A stretch of DNA of 64,000 bases from Haematococcus lacustris (taxonomy: Eukaryota > Chlorophyta > Chlorophyceae > Chlamydomonadales > Haematococcaceae): assembly GCA_030144725.1 (NCBI GenBank), contig JASKMD010000003.1, forward strand, positions 3,731,410 to 3,795,409, in the 5' to 3' direction. Positions 11,801-23,144 of this stretch are shown here, piece after piece. The position numbers and the translations under genes were made by a program. Under the pieces are notes generated by a model. The model was given only the letters and a program-made list of their open reading frames with translations, was not told the origin of the DNA and did no database searches. Every line of letters starts with the position of its first letter. The stretch's first letter is position 1.

Positions 11801-13285
11801 GGAACCTAGCAACGTCGGCTGAGCGCACCGTCACCGGTCGCGCCGACCTCTCCGCCTCAACTGTAGCAGCAATCGCCACGCTGTGGTCTGTGGCCTGCAT
11901 TGCGGTGCGGCTAATGCTGCCCTAGCTCTATCAACTGGCATGGTGTGCAGTTCATACCACCGTTGGGCAGTGCAAGCATGTGGGCATTCCTGGTGTCTAC
12001 TTCTAGTGCTGGGTGCTGCCAGTCTGCTAGACTGGGGCCTTCACTATCGAAAGCACAGCAAGGTAAGTGATCGGACCAGAGTGCATGTCTAGACCAAGAT
12101 ACCAGTGAGTCTTACAGGCATGAGGGAGTGGCCTAGCGGGGTACGACAGTTGGTGGTACGACAGTTGGTGGTACTAAGGGCGCCCTTAACTTATGTCAGG
12201 GTAAGCTACGGGGACCAAACACTTCGCCGGCCCGCCGCCGGCTTGGAAAAGGCATGTTGGCTTACACTGGTGGTATCCTTGCACCAGTGACTCCGTCTGG
12301 TTTTTGCGCCCTAGCTTTGGCTTATGCTCATAGCTCCCACTGGTCGCGCTCCGCAGTCGCGATGGAATGCGAAGCAACCGCGACCCCAATGTTCGAACCA
12401 ATGCACACACGCAGCCTTCCCGCGAACACGCAGAGCTACAGTGCTCGGCTGATGTTTCACTATGATGTAACTGTGCTTGTAGCAGGCCATGGCTGGTCGG
12501 CTGTAGCTTTTGGGGCGATGTTTTTAAATGGTGACGAACAAGGAGGCTATTGTCCCGTTAGCTGGGGTGGTGGCAGGCATGATGGCGTCAAGCATCGCAA
12601 GCGCAAATGCACAAAGTGCGCCGTGCAAGTCAGTCGTGCAAGTCAGTGCAGTCGTGCAAGTCAGGTTGCGGGGCTTATCAGGCTTAGTCAAGCACTCTCC
12701 GCACTAGTGGGACTAGCTAAGTATACTCCGGGAGGCTACATCTCTCTATGGCGCGACGGGAGGCACATTACAACTTCAGCATTAAACAAGGTCAACAAGC
12801 TAGTCAAGCTTGTGTGCTTGTTATGCTAGGCGCAACCAGCCGTGTCGAAAATCGCTGCAACAAAAGGACCACAGTGACTGCGCGGCTTACTCAGCGGCTT
12901 GCTTAGCCGCTCGGAGGCAAAGCCCACTCAATGAAGCCTATTGCCTGGCTCTTTAGATGTCGGGAGCGTACTGTGTTGCATATTCGTGCATACTATGTGC
13001 CGGAAGACCTCAACCAAACCCCCATCGCACTCCGGGTCGTCAGGGTGTTAGGCTCAAGGCGTTAACGTTACGTTACACATTTGTTAAACCACGTTAACAG
13101 GCCCAAACATCAGGATGTTAACGTTAACAGTCGTGCCCTACCGGACATACCTAGCATGCTCATGTCTAAAGTACCCCATCATCTCGCGCTCACCAGGCTG
13201 CGAAAGTACTTGACATTGTTCTGGTTACTATAAGCTACCACCAGCCTTCATCAGCGGCGCAAATGATGCAGACTGGCGGCCGCAA
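11801..13285. other. Intergenic, HIR3 3' flank then unassigned AT-richer DNA
   Basis: The segment at about 11890-12035 (GTGCTGGGTGCTGCC and neighbours) recurs near 28140-28200 and 31360-31510, marking it as part of the duplicated HIR3 tail. The first TGTAA downstream of the stop is at 12466-12470, a weak candidate poly(A) signal. A perfect 12-bp palindrome GTTAACGTTAAC lies at 13117-13128 among several GTTAAC motifs. A 191-codon open frame at 12254-12829 has no recognisable features and I do not call it a gene. Confidence 0.5.
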
Positions 13286-15707
13286 ATGACGCAGATGGGC
13301 CGACGCAGTCAGCGTAGTAAGAAAGGATCGGCGATTATGGCAGCTCGGGTTGTAGCTGGCCTTGCCCCGTGGACCCGCATGGCCGGCTTCATCGCAAACC
13401 GGCTCAAGGTAAGGCTTCTGCGGCCCTTGCTGTTCCCTGCTATGTTCCCTGCTCCCTCAAAACCCCCTGCCCTTGCTGCTTGTGCATTTACCCCCACTGC
13501 CTCAGCCCCTGTGTGTGCCCATCTGTTGTGTTGTCATGAATATAGGTGTTGGAGGCGGAGTTGCAAGCATTTCAGACGCAGCATGGTCTGAGCTGCAGGT
13601 GTGTCTTGGAATACCAATGCTTTCAGTGATGGCATGTAGCAAGCATGTAGCAATGTTTATCACAGTTGCTGACAATTGTGCATGAACTGTTGCTATATCC
13701 CAGGCCGGCCTTGCTGCGGCACATCAAACATAGTCTAGCAGCAGCAGCTGAAGGAGCAGCAGCAGCTGCTGGAGGAGCAACAGCAGCAGCTCGAGGAGCA
13801 GCAGCAGCAGCAGCAACAACAGCAGCAGCAGCAACAACAACAGGTGCTGGCAGCAGCATCATGAGCAGTTTATGCAGCAGAACAGAGGGCTGCCCTGGCA
13901 GCATGCACTGCCCATGCATTGACATTGCAGCTAGGGCTGCTCCAGCATGCCAACGCTGTTATGGCGGGGGAGGCCGTGGCATTGCAGCAGAGGGCAGCTG
14001 AGGGTGACCAGGCAGCAGCAGCAACAGCTGACCTGAAAGCTTGCTGTCAAGATTTGGAGGCTCGATGTCAGGTTTTGGTTATAGAGTGCAGCTGCCAGCC
14101 CTGGGGGCACAGCTGCCAGCCCTGGTGGTGCAGCTGCCAGCCCCGGTGGGGGCACTCAGGCTCCTGCTACCAACAAGGCAAGGCTAGGAAAGCGGCAACA
14201 ACAAGCGCAACGCAAGGCGGAGAGAGTTGTGAAGCGCGTTAGGTGCTTAGTGAGCATGCCCTCAGATGAGCAACGAGCAGCAGCTGTAGTTGTCAGAGAC
14301 CACCATGCCCGCCCCCCCTCCACCCATCATTGCAGGAGCCCAGCTCATCAAGCCTGCCCAGCCCCTCCCAGCTCCACCCCTCCCAACACACCCATCCCAG
14401 CCCACCCCCTCCCAGCCCACCCCTTCCCAGCCCACCCCTCCCAGCCCACCCCCTCCCAACACACCCCCTCCCAGCACACCCCCTCCCAACTCAACCCCTC
14501 CCAGCCCACCCCTCCCAGCCCAACCCCTCCCAGCCAACCCCTCCCAGCCCACCCCCTCCCAGCACACCCCTCCCAGCACACCCCTCCCAGCCCACCCCTC
14601 CCAGCACACCCCTCCCAGCCCACCCCCTCCCAACCCCTCCCAGCCCTAGGCACCACCATGAGGGGTAAGAGGCTTAGCAAGAAGAAGCGTCAACACCTGC
14701 AAGAGCTAAATGCCTCTCCCAAAGCCGGGTTTAAGTGCAGCCCTAGTGGCTTGAAAGCTCAAAAGAACAAGGCACAGGAGGAGGCCATGGAATTGAGGGC
14801 ACAGGTTGAGCGGCTCCACCAGCAGCTCAGTGATGCGGAGGCACATTTGCAGCAAGTGCGGGCAGATACTGAGCAGCTGCAGGCAGCACACCAGGAGCTG
14901 CTGGGTGAGGAGCGCACCCATGCAATCCAGCTGCTGCAGCGAGACAAGCGCCGGCTGTCTCTGGCGTTGCGCAACGTCCGCCGCTGCCGTCCAATCGGCT
15001 CCCGGCTCACCCAGCATCAGCAGCAGGTAATGAAGATCATGATTCGGCACCGGTTGTCACCAGGCATCCCGTCAGGCAGTGAAGCCCAGCAGCCCTGCCC
15101 ATCTCCTGACCCACCCGTGTTCACCACCAACTTCATTCCCACGCAAGTGGGGTGCTGTGCGAAGCCTGCAGCCAGGACAGCGGCATACCTCGCACAACAC
15201 TACCTCAGCACAGCCAGGCTGGTGCTGCAGACACAGGTCAGCCGCCACAAGCCATGTGCAGAGAGCTGTTCGTGAATGAGCCGTGCCTGGTGCCCAACCC
15301 ACACCGACCTGGGCAGAGCACTGTGGGGCGGCAGTTGCGCGTGGTAGCCAAGTACCTGAAGAGCAAGACCCTTGGTGAGGCTGGGCTGGGCTGGGCTGGG
15401 CTGGGCTGGGCTGGGCTGGGCTGGGCTGGGCTGGGCTGGGCTGGGCTGGGCTGGGCTGGGCTGGGCTGGGCTGGGCTGGGAGGTAGTGGCTGCGTCAGGG
15501 ATGACAAGATGACATGCTTTATACTTTGCTACTTTGCATGCAGAGATGTTGAAGCAAGCCAAGGCGATACACTTGGCATTTCACGGATGCACAACCAAGC
15601 GCCATGGAAAGGTGCTCGTCATCAGGGTCACAGCAGCAGTCCCTAAGCCGCAGGGGCAGGAGGAGCAGCAAGAGCAACCTCAGCGACGCGGGCGGTCGCA
15701 GCGATGA
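13286..15707 (+). CDS. Multi-exon coiled-coil protein of unknown function
   Basis: Not recognised. Exon 1 is 13286-13408, starting at ATG (MTQMGRRSQRSKKG, basic) and ending in a GTAAGG donor. Exon 2 is 13546-13598. A Gln/Glu-rich exon near 13740-13842, then about 13932-14071, 14646-15026 (donor GTAATG), about 15150-15375 and 15544-15707 (TGA) follow. The 15375/15544 junction is sound: G from one exon joins AG from the next to keep SKTLEMLKQAK in frame around an intron of GGGCT repeats. Exon 14646-15026 carries a basic start (RGKRLSKKKRQ) and a Leu/Gln heptad coiled coil. The final exon has AIHLAFHGCTTKRHGKVLVI and a Gln/Arg-rich tail. The exon 2 to exon 3 join is unresolved, because the coiled-coil frame has a TAG just upstream. 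A decaying transposase-derived gene is possible but unproven. Confidence 0.45.
14340..14645. repeat. CCCAGCCCACCCC minisatellite, intronic
   Basis: Repeats of CCTCCCAGCCCAC / CCTCCCAACACAC of about 10-15 bases occupy the intron before the exon that begins after CCCTAG at about 14646. They provide an unusually long polypyrimidine-type tract. Confidence 0.85.
15376..15481. repeat. (GGGCT)n pentanucleotide array filling an intron
   Basis: About 20 uninterrupted GGGCT units start immediately after the GTGAGG donor. The intron ends at TTGCATGCAG (15543). Confidence 0.95.
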
Positions 15708-16185
15708 CTGCATGCCCCGAACCAGCTCAAGTTTGAATTACTAACTTTGATGCTTTGTTGTGCACGGCCTACTGACTGGATAACTATTCTGGTGTGGGTG
15801 ACAGGTAGCTGTCCGGGTTGGCTACATTTTGAGCCAGCTAGCATAATATTTGGCGCATTGAGTTACAGCCGTCCTACTACCAGGGGTCGGTTTCCTGTTA
15901 TTTTTAAACAGTTGGGAGCGCCTGACTGAGATGAGTAATGAAGGCATGCGCATGAAATCCTACCATGCATCCATAGCTATGTTTCATGCATTCACTGGCT
16001 GACACTCTAGGTCTGGCATGTGTCAAGCAGGGCACACTGCGTATCACTTCACCACCATCAGGTTCTTCTAGGTGATGGAGCAACCATCACTACCCAGCAC
16101 ATGACCACCTCAGTCCACCCAGCCAGCAGGTGAGTCACCATGATGCAGTGTGGCTCAGCAGGGAGGGCAAACAGCCATGCAGCCT
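15708..16185. other. Intergenic between convergent genes; conserved 3' flank of the F-box/LRR family
   Basis: About 15990-16185 contains CACTGGCTGACACT...GGCAGGGCACACTGCG...CATCACTTCACCACCATCAGG. This block recurs next to the 3' ends of family members near 28660, 31740, 46380 and 49015. TTACA (TGTAA on the minus strand) at 15863-15867 is a candidate poly(A) signal for the minus-strand gene. No gene is seen in the rest. Confidence 0.5.
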
Positions 16186-17790
16186 TTAATGAAAATAGTT
16201 GAACACAACCTCTGCAGTCGGGAACAGGACAGCTAAGGCTTGCCGATTAGCTGAGGACAGACGTGCTTTGCCTAGTTCTTCCACTGTGATGTGCAGCTCC
16301 TTCACACACCAGCCCAGGCGCTGCATTAGGGCCTGGCACCCTGCTGCTGACCCCACCTGCTGCCCACCCGACCCACTGCTGTTGCTTGGCCCCCCTGGCG
16401 TGATGTGCCCCTCAGGGCTGCTGCTGCTGGCCAGAGTAGGGTGGACAAGGTGCTGGGCAGCGCGGCGTCTGTGGCTGAGGTACAGCTCAGTCAGCTGGTT
16501 CAGGGTGGCCATGCTTAGGTACAGGTGGCCCCAATCCACCACCAGCCCTGCCTTGTTGCTCACACACAGGTTGAGCTCAGCTGCAGCCAGCAACTCTATA
16601 CTCGGTTCATCAGTGTCCGCCCCCAGCTGTTGCAACCACAGAGGGTGGGTGAGGCTGTGCAGGGGCAGGTAGGCGGCTGAGACCCAGTGTAAGCGCCTGA
16701 CTTCCAGCTGCCTCCAGCTGCAGGCTGCGCTGGCCCGAGAGGAGGTTAGGCCAGAGAAGTCATACACCTCTAGGCGTGTGATCTGGGTGAGTTCCAGCAA
16801 GGCGTCCAGCTGCTCCTGGCTCACCTCACTTACATCCACCACCAGGGTGTGCAAGCTGGGTAGGTGGGCCAGCGCTGACAGCAGTGATGTGATAGTCACA
16901 CAAGCGTCACATTGTCTACCCTTTGGATGAATGAGCCTTAGCTGCTGCAATTGTGTCAAGCTGCTCACAGCCTTGCTTAACTTGACCCAATGCCTCTGCT
17001 CACCCTCTTGAACCCAAACAGCCACTGCCAGCTGAGTCAAGGTGGGGGGTAACGGCTCCAGTCCAGGCAGGAACACAAGCTCCCCATCCTCTTCAACCCA
17101 GCCACACAGGCTGAGTTCCTGCAGCCTGCTGCCAATCAAGAGGGACGTGCCCAGATGGCCTTCATGTGTGATTTCGGCACCCACGAGGTCCAGGTGCAGC
17201 AGCCGTGGCATCAGCAGGGGGTGGTTGATGGCAGTCGCCAAGTGACCTATGCTTATGCTGGCCTGTTGAAAGTTCAGGCTTGTCAGGGAGGGGAAGGAGG
17301 TGGCTAGGGCTGCGCTGAAATCAGGCTCCCATGGAAGTCGGAAGTACCATAGCCAGCTGATAGTCAGGCTGTCGACTGCCCCACACAGCGGCACTGCCCC
17401 CAGCATCCGGGCAACCAGACGGACTGCATCTGCTGCTGCAGCAGCTGGCTCCGCTCTCTGACGTTGCTCTATTGCATAAGTCAGCGTCCAGTCTGGGTGC
17501 AGTGTGAGGTGCAGCCTTGGTTGCTCCCTGTTCTGCAGGACCTCAGTCAGGAAGGAAGCCAGCTCACGGAGGTTGTCACGCTGGATGTCATGCTGGGTTG
17601 GGTAGGTGAGCTGGATCCTTGGAACCACCCGCAGAAGAGCTGCGGCTAGGAGCTTGCTGGTCATGAAGACTGGCAGCCGACTGTTTGCATCCAGCTGGCA
17701 CAGGACTGCATCCAAAAGGTTCGCCGGCAGGCCCTGCAGGCCCTGCAACTGCTGGCCCGTGATCACTTCGTCTTCCGACGACTTCTCCAT
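16186..17790 (-). CDS. F-box-like / leucine-rich-repeat protein, family copy 1
   Basis: About 534 residues from the ATG at 17790 (MEKSSEDEV). An F-box-like segment comes first (residues about 15-60; LPANLLDAVLCQLD, then SKLLAAALLR and PRIQLTYP). Irregular leucine-rich repeats follow (HLDLVGAEI, LQELSLCGWV, LTQLQQLRL, LHTLVVDV). The tail is conserved (CVKELHITVEELG, LSSANRQALAVLFPTAE). The ATG is chosen because it sits 5 nt after a TAG splice acceptor (17796) and the spliced upstream exon has an in-frame TGA. F-box proteins of this layout usually recruit substrates to SCF ubiquitin ligases; that role is inferred. The first ~25 codons and everything upstream are virtually identical to copies 2 and 3, while the rest is clearly diverged, so this gene is a recombination chimera. 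Confidence 0.7.
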   Translation of the reverse strand: MEKSSEDEVITGQQLQGLQGLPANLLDAVLCQLDANSRLPVFMTSKLLAAALLRVVPRIQLTYPTQHDIQRDNLRELASFLTEVLQNREQPRLHLTLHPDWTLTYAIEQRQRAEPAAAAADAVRLVARMLGAVPLCGAVDSLTISWLWYFRLPWEPDFSAALATSFPSLTSLNFQQASISIGHLATAINHPLLMPRLLHLDLVGAEITHEGHLGTSLLIGSRLQELSLCGWVEEDGELVFLPGLEPLPPTLTQLAVAVWVQEGEQRHWVKLSKAVSSLTQLQQLRLIHPKGRQCDACVTITSLLSALAHLPSLHTLVVDVSEVSQEQLDALLELTQITRLEVYDFSGLTSSRASAACSWRQLEVRRLHWVSAAYLPLHSLTHPLWLQQLGADTDEPSIELLAAAELNLCVSNKAGLVVDWGHLYLSMATLNQLTELYLSHRRRAAQHLVHPTLASSSSPEGHITPGGPSNSSGSGGQQVGSAAGCQALMQRLGWCVKELHITVEELGKARLSSANRQALAVLFPTAEVVFNYFH

Positions 17791-17795
17791 CAGGC

Positions 17796-17874
17796 CTACA
17801 GAGTCGTTGAAGGAAGCAAAGCAATACGATGAGTGCTGCAGAGCATATGACTGCTGGTGCACGGCGCGACTTAC
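17796..17874 (-). promoter_or_regulatory. Conserved 5'-UTR intron of the F-box/LRR family (copy 1)
   Basis: On the minus strand the sequence reads CAG|GTAAGT at 17874 and ends with a pyrimidine-rich tract and CTGTAG at 17796, followed by GCCTG and the start codon. Equivalent donors and acceptors precede the ATG in the other copies (GTAGGT in 2 and 3, GTAGGC in 4, GTATGT in the 49-kb copy). This supports the chosen starts. Confidence 0.7.
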
Positions 17875-17937
17875 CTGCCCCAAGGCGTCAGCGACGTGCC
17901 CTAAGGACAGCACAGGATAGAACCTGGGAGTAGACAC

Positions 17938-19652
17938 GAGCGTGCTCCGGTGATCGAGCCCTGCGCAGGGTATGTGCGAAGAGCTTTAATGCGCCTGATG
18001 CGGACCAGCCGTGCCGTGTATGGCAAAGAATGCTCCAGTTTCTCTCATCTGTGTGACCAGGACGCACGGCTGTTTGCGGTGAAGCCGCGGCACAGTTCTG
18101 TTCTCAGCTGAGATGCCAGCACTTATAGCTAGCACCACACCTGCAGCCCGTCAAGGTTACAGCTGGAGCTGGCTTTTCACGGTGCCTTTTTGCTGACCCC
18201 TGCGACCCCCCTTGAAATACCCGCCTAAGCGCTATAGGTCCAGGTCAAGGCCGACGTATTCACTCGATTGATTTGAGGTTCTGGCCAGCGCCGTCAGCGC
18301 CCTTTGGACCGGGGTCTGCCATCGACATCACCACCAACGAAGCAGCACCGTCAGCGCCAGTTGGACCGGTGGCTACGACCGGCATCACTACCAGCTATGC
18401 CACCAAACTGGCGACCGAGTTTGGGCACCGACAGCGACGGCGAGCATTGTCAGCATTGTTTGTACCTCAGTACTTAGTGAGATGTCGGTGATTGCTTAGC
18501 CCACAGCGTTGCCGCGCTGCTCAACTCGCAGCCCCTGGCATCCATCTACTTTCTAATCAACCACTCCATCTCGCCCTAGTGCGGGCCCTGGGAGTGCAGA
18601 CTCCCACACTAGCCTGTGTAATGCAACTGTCCGTGTCATGTCTAGATCAAAACCACGGCGAACCACCCCTGAGACCACCTGGGACTCAATCTTGCTCTAG
18701 GCAAACAGTCCATGCGACCGTATCTTAGAGCTGGATGGGCTGCTTCATCCACCAGCCTGCTCACTGCCACTTGCTACCAGCCCCATTGACGAACAGCAGC
18801 AGCATGAAGCCTGGCAAACTCCTTACGCCTGGACCCTTGTACTCATTCTTGCCTTCACTTGAAGAACCCCGTGTAAACCTGGGCAACCTGCCAGGCCTCA
18901 CTTGGCTGCCACAATCCTACAGTGCCTGCCTAGCCGTGATTGGGCCTGCATGTCAACCCGCCTGCCTGATGAGTCTTGTACGCTCATGATACAGGCAGCA
19001 ACTGCATAGCTCTGGATTGACCTGCCTGCCCCAACCTTCGCCCTCCATGTCCTCTATCTGGCCTTAGTCCTTTGGCACTCCTGCCAGTCCTTCACCTCTG
19101 TTCTGATTTGTTCTGTGCTGTGCTGTAAGCGGCTAGCTTCCGGTCACTCATTCAATCTAGCTTGATTTCATCATCCCATACACCCTGCATTCCGTGCAAC
19201 TTGATGGCTCGTCGTTAACACTCCCAACGCTATCCCTGGCACTGGACACTTGACCCTGATGCTCCCTGGGTGCTGGGTGGCGGGAGTCATGCAGCCCAGC
19301 GAGTCACATGCCTGTGCTAGCCTGTGTTATTGACAGTGCCCTGCCCCTACAGAGCCCCGCCCAGGCATGTGCCTGCCTATGCTGCCAGTCCTAGTTAGGG
19401 CAAAGCTAGTGTCAGCTAAAAGCTGTCAGCTGTGACAACATTTAGGGTAAGGGGTGGGAGCAGGCCCAGGTTTGAGCTCATACCCAGTGTCAGCTAAAAG
19501 CTCTGGGCCAACAGACACTACCCAGCACAAGACCACGGCACATCATAGCAATGTCACCGCACCTCATGGCACACCTCAGCCCACCCAGACCGGCTTGCAT
19601 GCCATCATGATGCAGTGTGGTGTGTCAGGGTGGTGTGCCAAAATGCAGTGTT
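17938..19652. other. Intergenic upstream region of copy 1 (duplicated at 21432-23144)
   Basis: No convincing gene. It holds the upstream region of copy 1, with an internal repeat of CCGTCAGCGCC...GGACCGG (18285-18365), about 1 kb of featureless sequence, and the 3' flank of copy 2. Short open frames (18273, 18492, 18735, 19454) repeat exactly 3492 bp later only because the DNA is duplicated, so that repetition is not evidence of coding. Confidence 0.6.
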
Positions 19653-21284
19653 CTACCCTTGTTGGACAAACCCAATCTCTGCAGTTGGGAACAGGACATC
19701 TAAGGCTTGCCTGTTGGCTGAGGACAAACGTGCTACGTCAAATTCCTTCAATGTGATGCGCAACACCTTCAGACAACGGCCCAGGCGCTGCATGAGAGCC
19801 AGGCCCCCTCCTGCTGACACCCCCTGCTGCCCCACCAGCCTACTGCTGCCGCTGACCAGGCTGGTGCTGGTGCTGGGCCCTGAGTGGCTGCTGCTGCTGG
19901 CCACAGTGGGCTGGAGGGGCTGGAGGGGCTGCTGGGCAGTGTGGCTGTGGCTGAGGTGTTGCTCAGTCAGCAGGTCCACAGTGGCCTGGCTCAGGCACAT
20001 GCAGTCATCCAGCACCAGCCCTGCCTTGTTGCGCTCACACAGGTTGAGCGCAGCTGCAGCCAGCATCACCGCCCCAACCTCATCACCTAAACTAAATCCC
20101 TTCATGTCCTCGACTAACTCGTGCAGCTGCAAAGGGTGGGTGAGGCTGTGCAGGGGCAGGTAGGCGGCTGAGACCCATTCTAGGACCCTGACCTTCAGCT
20201 GCCTCCAGCTGCAGGCTGCGCTGGCCCGGGAGGAGGTCAGGCCAGAGAACCCATGCACCTCTAGGCATGTGATCTGGGTGAGTTCCAGCAAGGCGTCCAG
20301 CTGCTCCTGGCCCACCACAAGTTCATCCACCACCAGAGTGTGCAGGCTGGGTAGGTGGGCCAGCGCTGACAGCAATGCCATGAGCCCTGGCCCAGTCACA
20401 AGATAGTGTCCGACCTCATAATCCGTGAGCCTTAGCTGTTGCAATTGTGTCAAGCTGCTCACAGCCACGCTTAACCTGACCCAATCCCACTGCTCTCCCT
20501 CCTGAATCAAAATAGCCACTGCCAGCTGAGTCAGGGTGGGGGGTAAGGGCTCCAGTCCAGGCAGGATGCCAAGCTCCCCATCCTCTTGAACCCAACCAAG
20601 CAGGCTGAGTTCCTGCAGCCTGCTGCCAACGAATGGGGACATGCCAAGATCGCTTTCATGTGTGATGTCAGTGTCCACGAGGTCCAGGTGCCGCAGCCAT
20701 GGCAGCAGCAGGGGGTGGTTGATGGCTGTTGCCAAGTGACCTATGCTTATCCTGACTTCCTGGAAAGTCAGGCTGGTCAGGGAGGGGAAGGAGGCGGCCA
20801 GGGCTGGGCTAAAACCAGGCCTCCATGGAAGATGCAAGTCCCATTGCCAGCTGATTGTCAGGCAGTCAACTGCCCCACACAGCGGCAGTGCCCTCAGCAT
20901 CCAGGCAACCAGACGGGCCGCCTCTGCTGATGCAGCAGCTGGCTCCGCTCTCTGACGATGCCATATAGGCTCTGTGAGCATCCGATCTGGTCGCAGTGTG
21001 AGGTGCAGCTTTGGCTGGTGCCTGTTCTGCAGGACCTCAGTCGGGAAGGGAGCAAGCTTATAAAGGTAGTGCTCAAAGGTGTCATTATAGGTTGGGTAGG
21101 TGAGCTGGATCCTTGGAAACCTTCGCAGCAGAGCTGTGGCCAGGAGCTTGCTGGTCCTGAAAACTTGCAGCCGACTGCTTGCATCCAGCTGGCGCAGGAC
21201 TGCATCCAACAGGTTCGCCGGCAGGCCCTGCAGGCCCTGCAACTGCTGGCCCGTGATCACTTCGTCTTCCGACGACTTCTCCAT
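19653..21284 (-). CDS. F-box-like / leucine-rich-repeat protein, family copy 2
   Basis: 543 residues from the ATG at 21284, placed as in copy 1 (acceptor TGTAG then GCCTG). It differs from copy 1 from about codon 25 onward: LRQLDASSRLQVFRTSK in the F-box-like segment, then PTYNDTFEHYLYKL where copy 1 has QHDIQRDNL. The LRR region includes LRHLDLVDTDI, LQELSLLGWV, LQQLRLTDYEV and LHTLVVDELVV. A Ser-rich linker precedes the conserved tail (RCLKVLRITLKEFD). The frame is open throughout with no frameshift. Its upstream open frame continues through the 5'-UTR intron and should not be taken as the start. Confidence 0.7.
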   Translation of the reverse strand: MEKSSEDEVITGQQLQGLQGLPANLLDAVLRQLDASSRLQVFRTSKLLATALLRRFPRIQLTYPTYNDTFEHYLYKLAPFPTEVLQNRHQPKLHLTLRPDRMLTEPIWHRQRAEPAAASAEAARLVAWMLRALPLCGAVDCLTISWQWDLHLPWRPGFSPALAASFPSLTSLTFQEVRISIGHLATAINHPLLLPWLRHLDLVDTDITHESDLGMSPFVGSRLQELSLLGWVQEDGELGILPGLEPLPPTLTQLAVAILIQEGEQWDWVRLSVAVSSLTQLQQLRLTDYEVGHYLVTGPGLMALLSALAHLPSLHTLVVDELVVGQEQLDALLELTQITCLEVHGFSGLTSSRASAACSWRQLKVRVLEWVSAAYLPLHSLTHPLQLHELVEDMKGFSLGDEVGAVMLAAAALNLCERNKAGLVLDDCMCLSQATVDLLTEQHLSHSHTAQQPLQPLQPTVASSSSHSGPSTSTSLVSGSSRLVGQQGVSAGGGLALMQRLGRCLKVLRITLKEFDVARLSSANRQALDVLFPTAEIGFVQQG

Positions 21285-23144
21285 CAGGCCTACAGAGTCG
21301 TTGAAGGAAGCAAAGCAATACGATGAGTGCTGCAGAGCATATGACTGCTGGTGCACGGCGCGACCTACCTGCCCCAAGGCGTCAGCGACGTGCCCTAAGG
21401 ACAGCACAGGATAGAACCTGGGAGTAGACACGAGCGTGCTCCGGTGATCGAGCCCTGCGCAGGGTATGTGCGAAGAGCTTTAATGCGCCTGATGCGGACC
21501 AGCCGTGCCGTGTATGGCAAAGAATGCTCCAGTTTCTCTCATCTGTGTGACCAGGACGCACGGCTGTTTGCGGTGAAGCCGCGGCACAGTTCTGTTCTCA
21601 GCTGAGATGCCAGCACTTATACCTAGCACCACACCTGCAGCGCGTCAAGGTTACAGCTGGAGCTGCCTTCACGGTGCCTTTTTGCTGACCCCTGCGACCC
21701 CCCTTGAAATACCCGCCTCAGCGCTATAGGTCCAGGTCAAGGCCGACGTATTCACTCGATTGATTTGAGGTTCTGGCCAGCGCCGTCAGCGCCAATTGGA
21801 CCGGGGTCTGCCATCGACATCACCACCAACGAAGCAGCACCGTCAGCGCCAGTTGGACCGGTGGCTACGACCGGCATCACTACCAGCTATGCCACCAAAC
21901 TGGCGACCGAGTTTGGGCACCGACAGCGACGGCGAGCATTGTCAGCATTGTTTGTACCTCAGTACTTAGTGAGATGTCGGTGATTGCTTAGCCCACAGCG
22001 TTGCCGCGCTGCTCAACTCGCAGCCCCTGGCATCCATCTACTTTCTAATCAACCACTCCATCTCGCCCTAGTGCGGGCCCTGGGAGTGCAGACTCCCACA
22101 CTAGCCTGTGTAATGCAACTGTCCGTGTCATGTCTAGATCAAAACCACGGCGAACCACCCCTGAGACCACCTGGGACTCAATCTTGCTCTAGGCAAACAG
22201 TCCATGCGACCGTATCTTAGAGCTGGATGGGCTGCTTCATCCACCAGCCTGCTCACTGCCACTTGCTACCAGCCCCATTGACGAACAGCAGCAGCATGAA
22301 GCCTGGCAAACTCCTTACGCCTGGACCCTTGTACTCATTCTTGCCTTCACTTGAAGAACCCCGTGTAAACCTGGGCAACCTGCCAGGCCTCACTTGGCTG
22401 CCACAATCCTACAGTGCCTGCCTAGCCGTGATTGGGCCTGCATGTCAACCCGCCTGCCTGATGAGTCTTGTACGCTCATGATACAGGCAGCAACTGCATA
22501 GCTCTGGATTGACCTGCCTGCCCCAACCTTCGCCCTCCATGTCCTCTATCTGGCCTTAGTCCTTTGGCACTCCTGCCAGTCCTTCACCTCTGTTCTGATT
22601 TGTTCTGTGCTGTGCTGTAAGCGGCTAGCTTCCGGTCACTCATTCAATCTAGCTTGATTTCATCATCCCATACACCCTGCATTCCGTGCAACTTGATGGC
22701 TCGTCGTTAACACTCCCAACGCTATCCCTGGCACTGGACACTTGACCCTGATGCTCCCTGGGTGCTGGGTGGCGGGAGTCATGCAGCCCAGCGAGTCACA
22801 TGCCTGTGCTAGCCTGTGTTATTGACAGTGCCCTGCCCCTACAGAGCCCCGCCCAGGCATGTGCCTGCCTATGCTGCCAGTCCTAGTTAGGGCAAAGCTA
22901 GTGTCAGCTAAAAGCTGTCAGCTGTGACAACATTTAGGGTAAGGGGTGGGAGCAGGCCCAGGTTTGAGCTCATACCCAGTGTCAGCTAAAAGCTCTGGGC
23001 CAACAGACACTACCCAGCACAAGACCACGGCACATCATAGCAGTGTCACCGCACCTCATGGTACACCCCAGCCCACCCAGACCGGCTTGCATGCCATCAT
23101 GATGCAGTGTGGTGTGTCAGGGTGGTGTGCCAAAATGCAGTGTT

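Noticed and set aside
12254..12829. 191-residue open frame as a gene
   Set aside because: No recognisable domain, no supporting splice sites and composition like the surrounding non-coding DNA.
18273..19756. Small conserved genes (72-100 codons) repeated at 21765-23248
   Set aside because: Their conservation is explained by the recent 3.49-kb duplication of the whole segment; third-position and non-coding bases are equally conserved.
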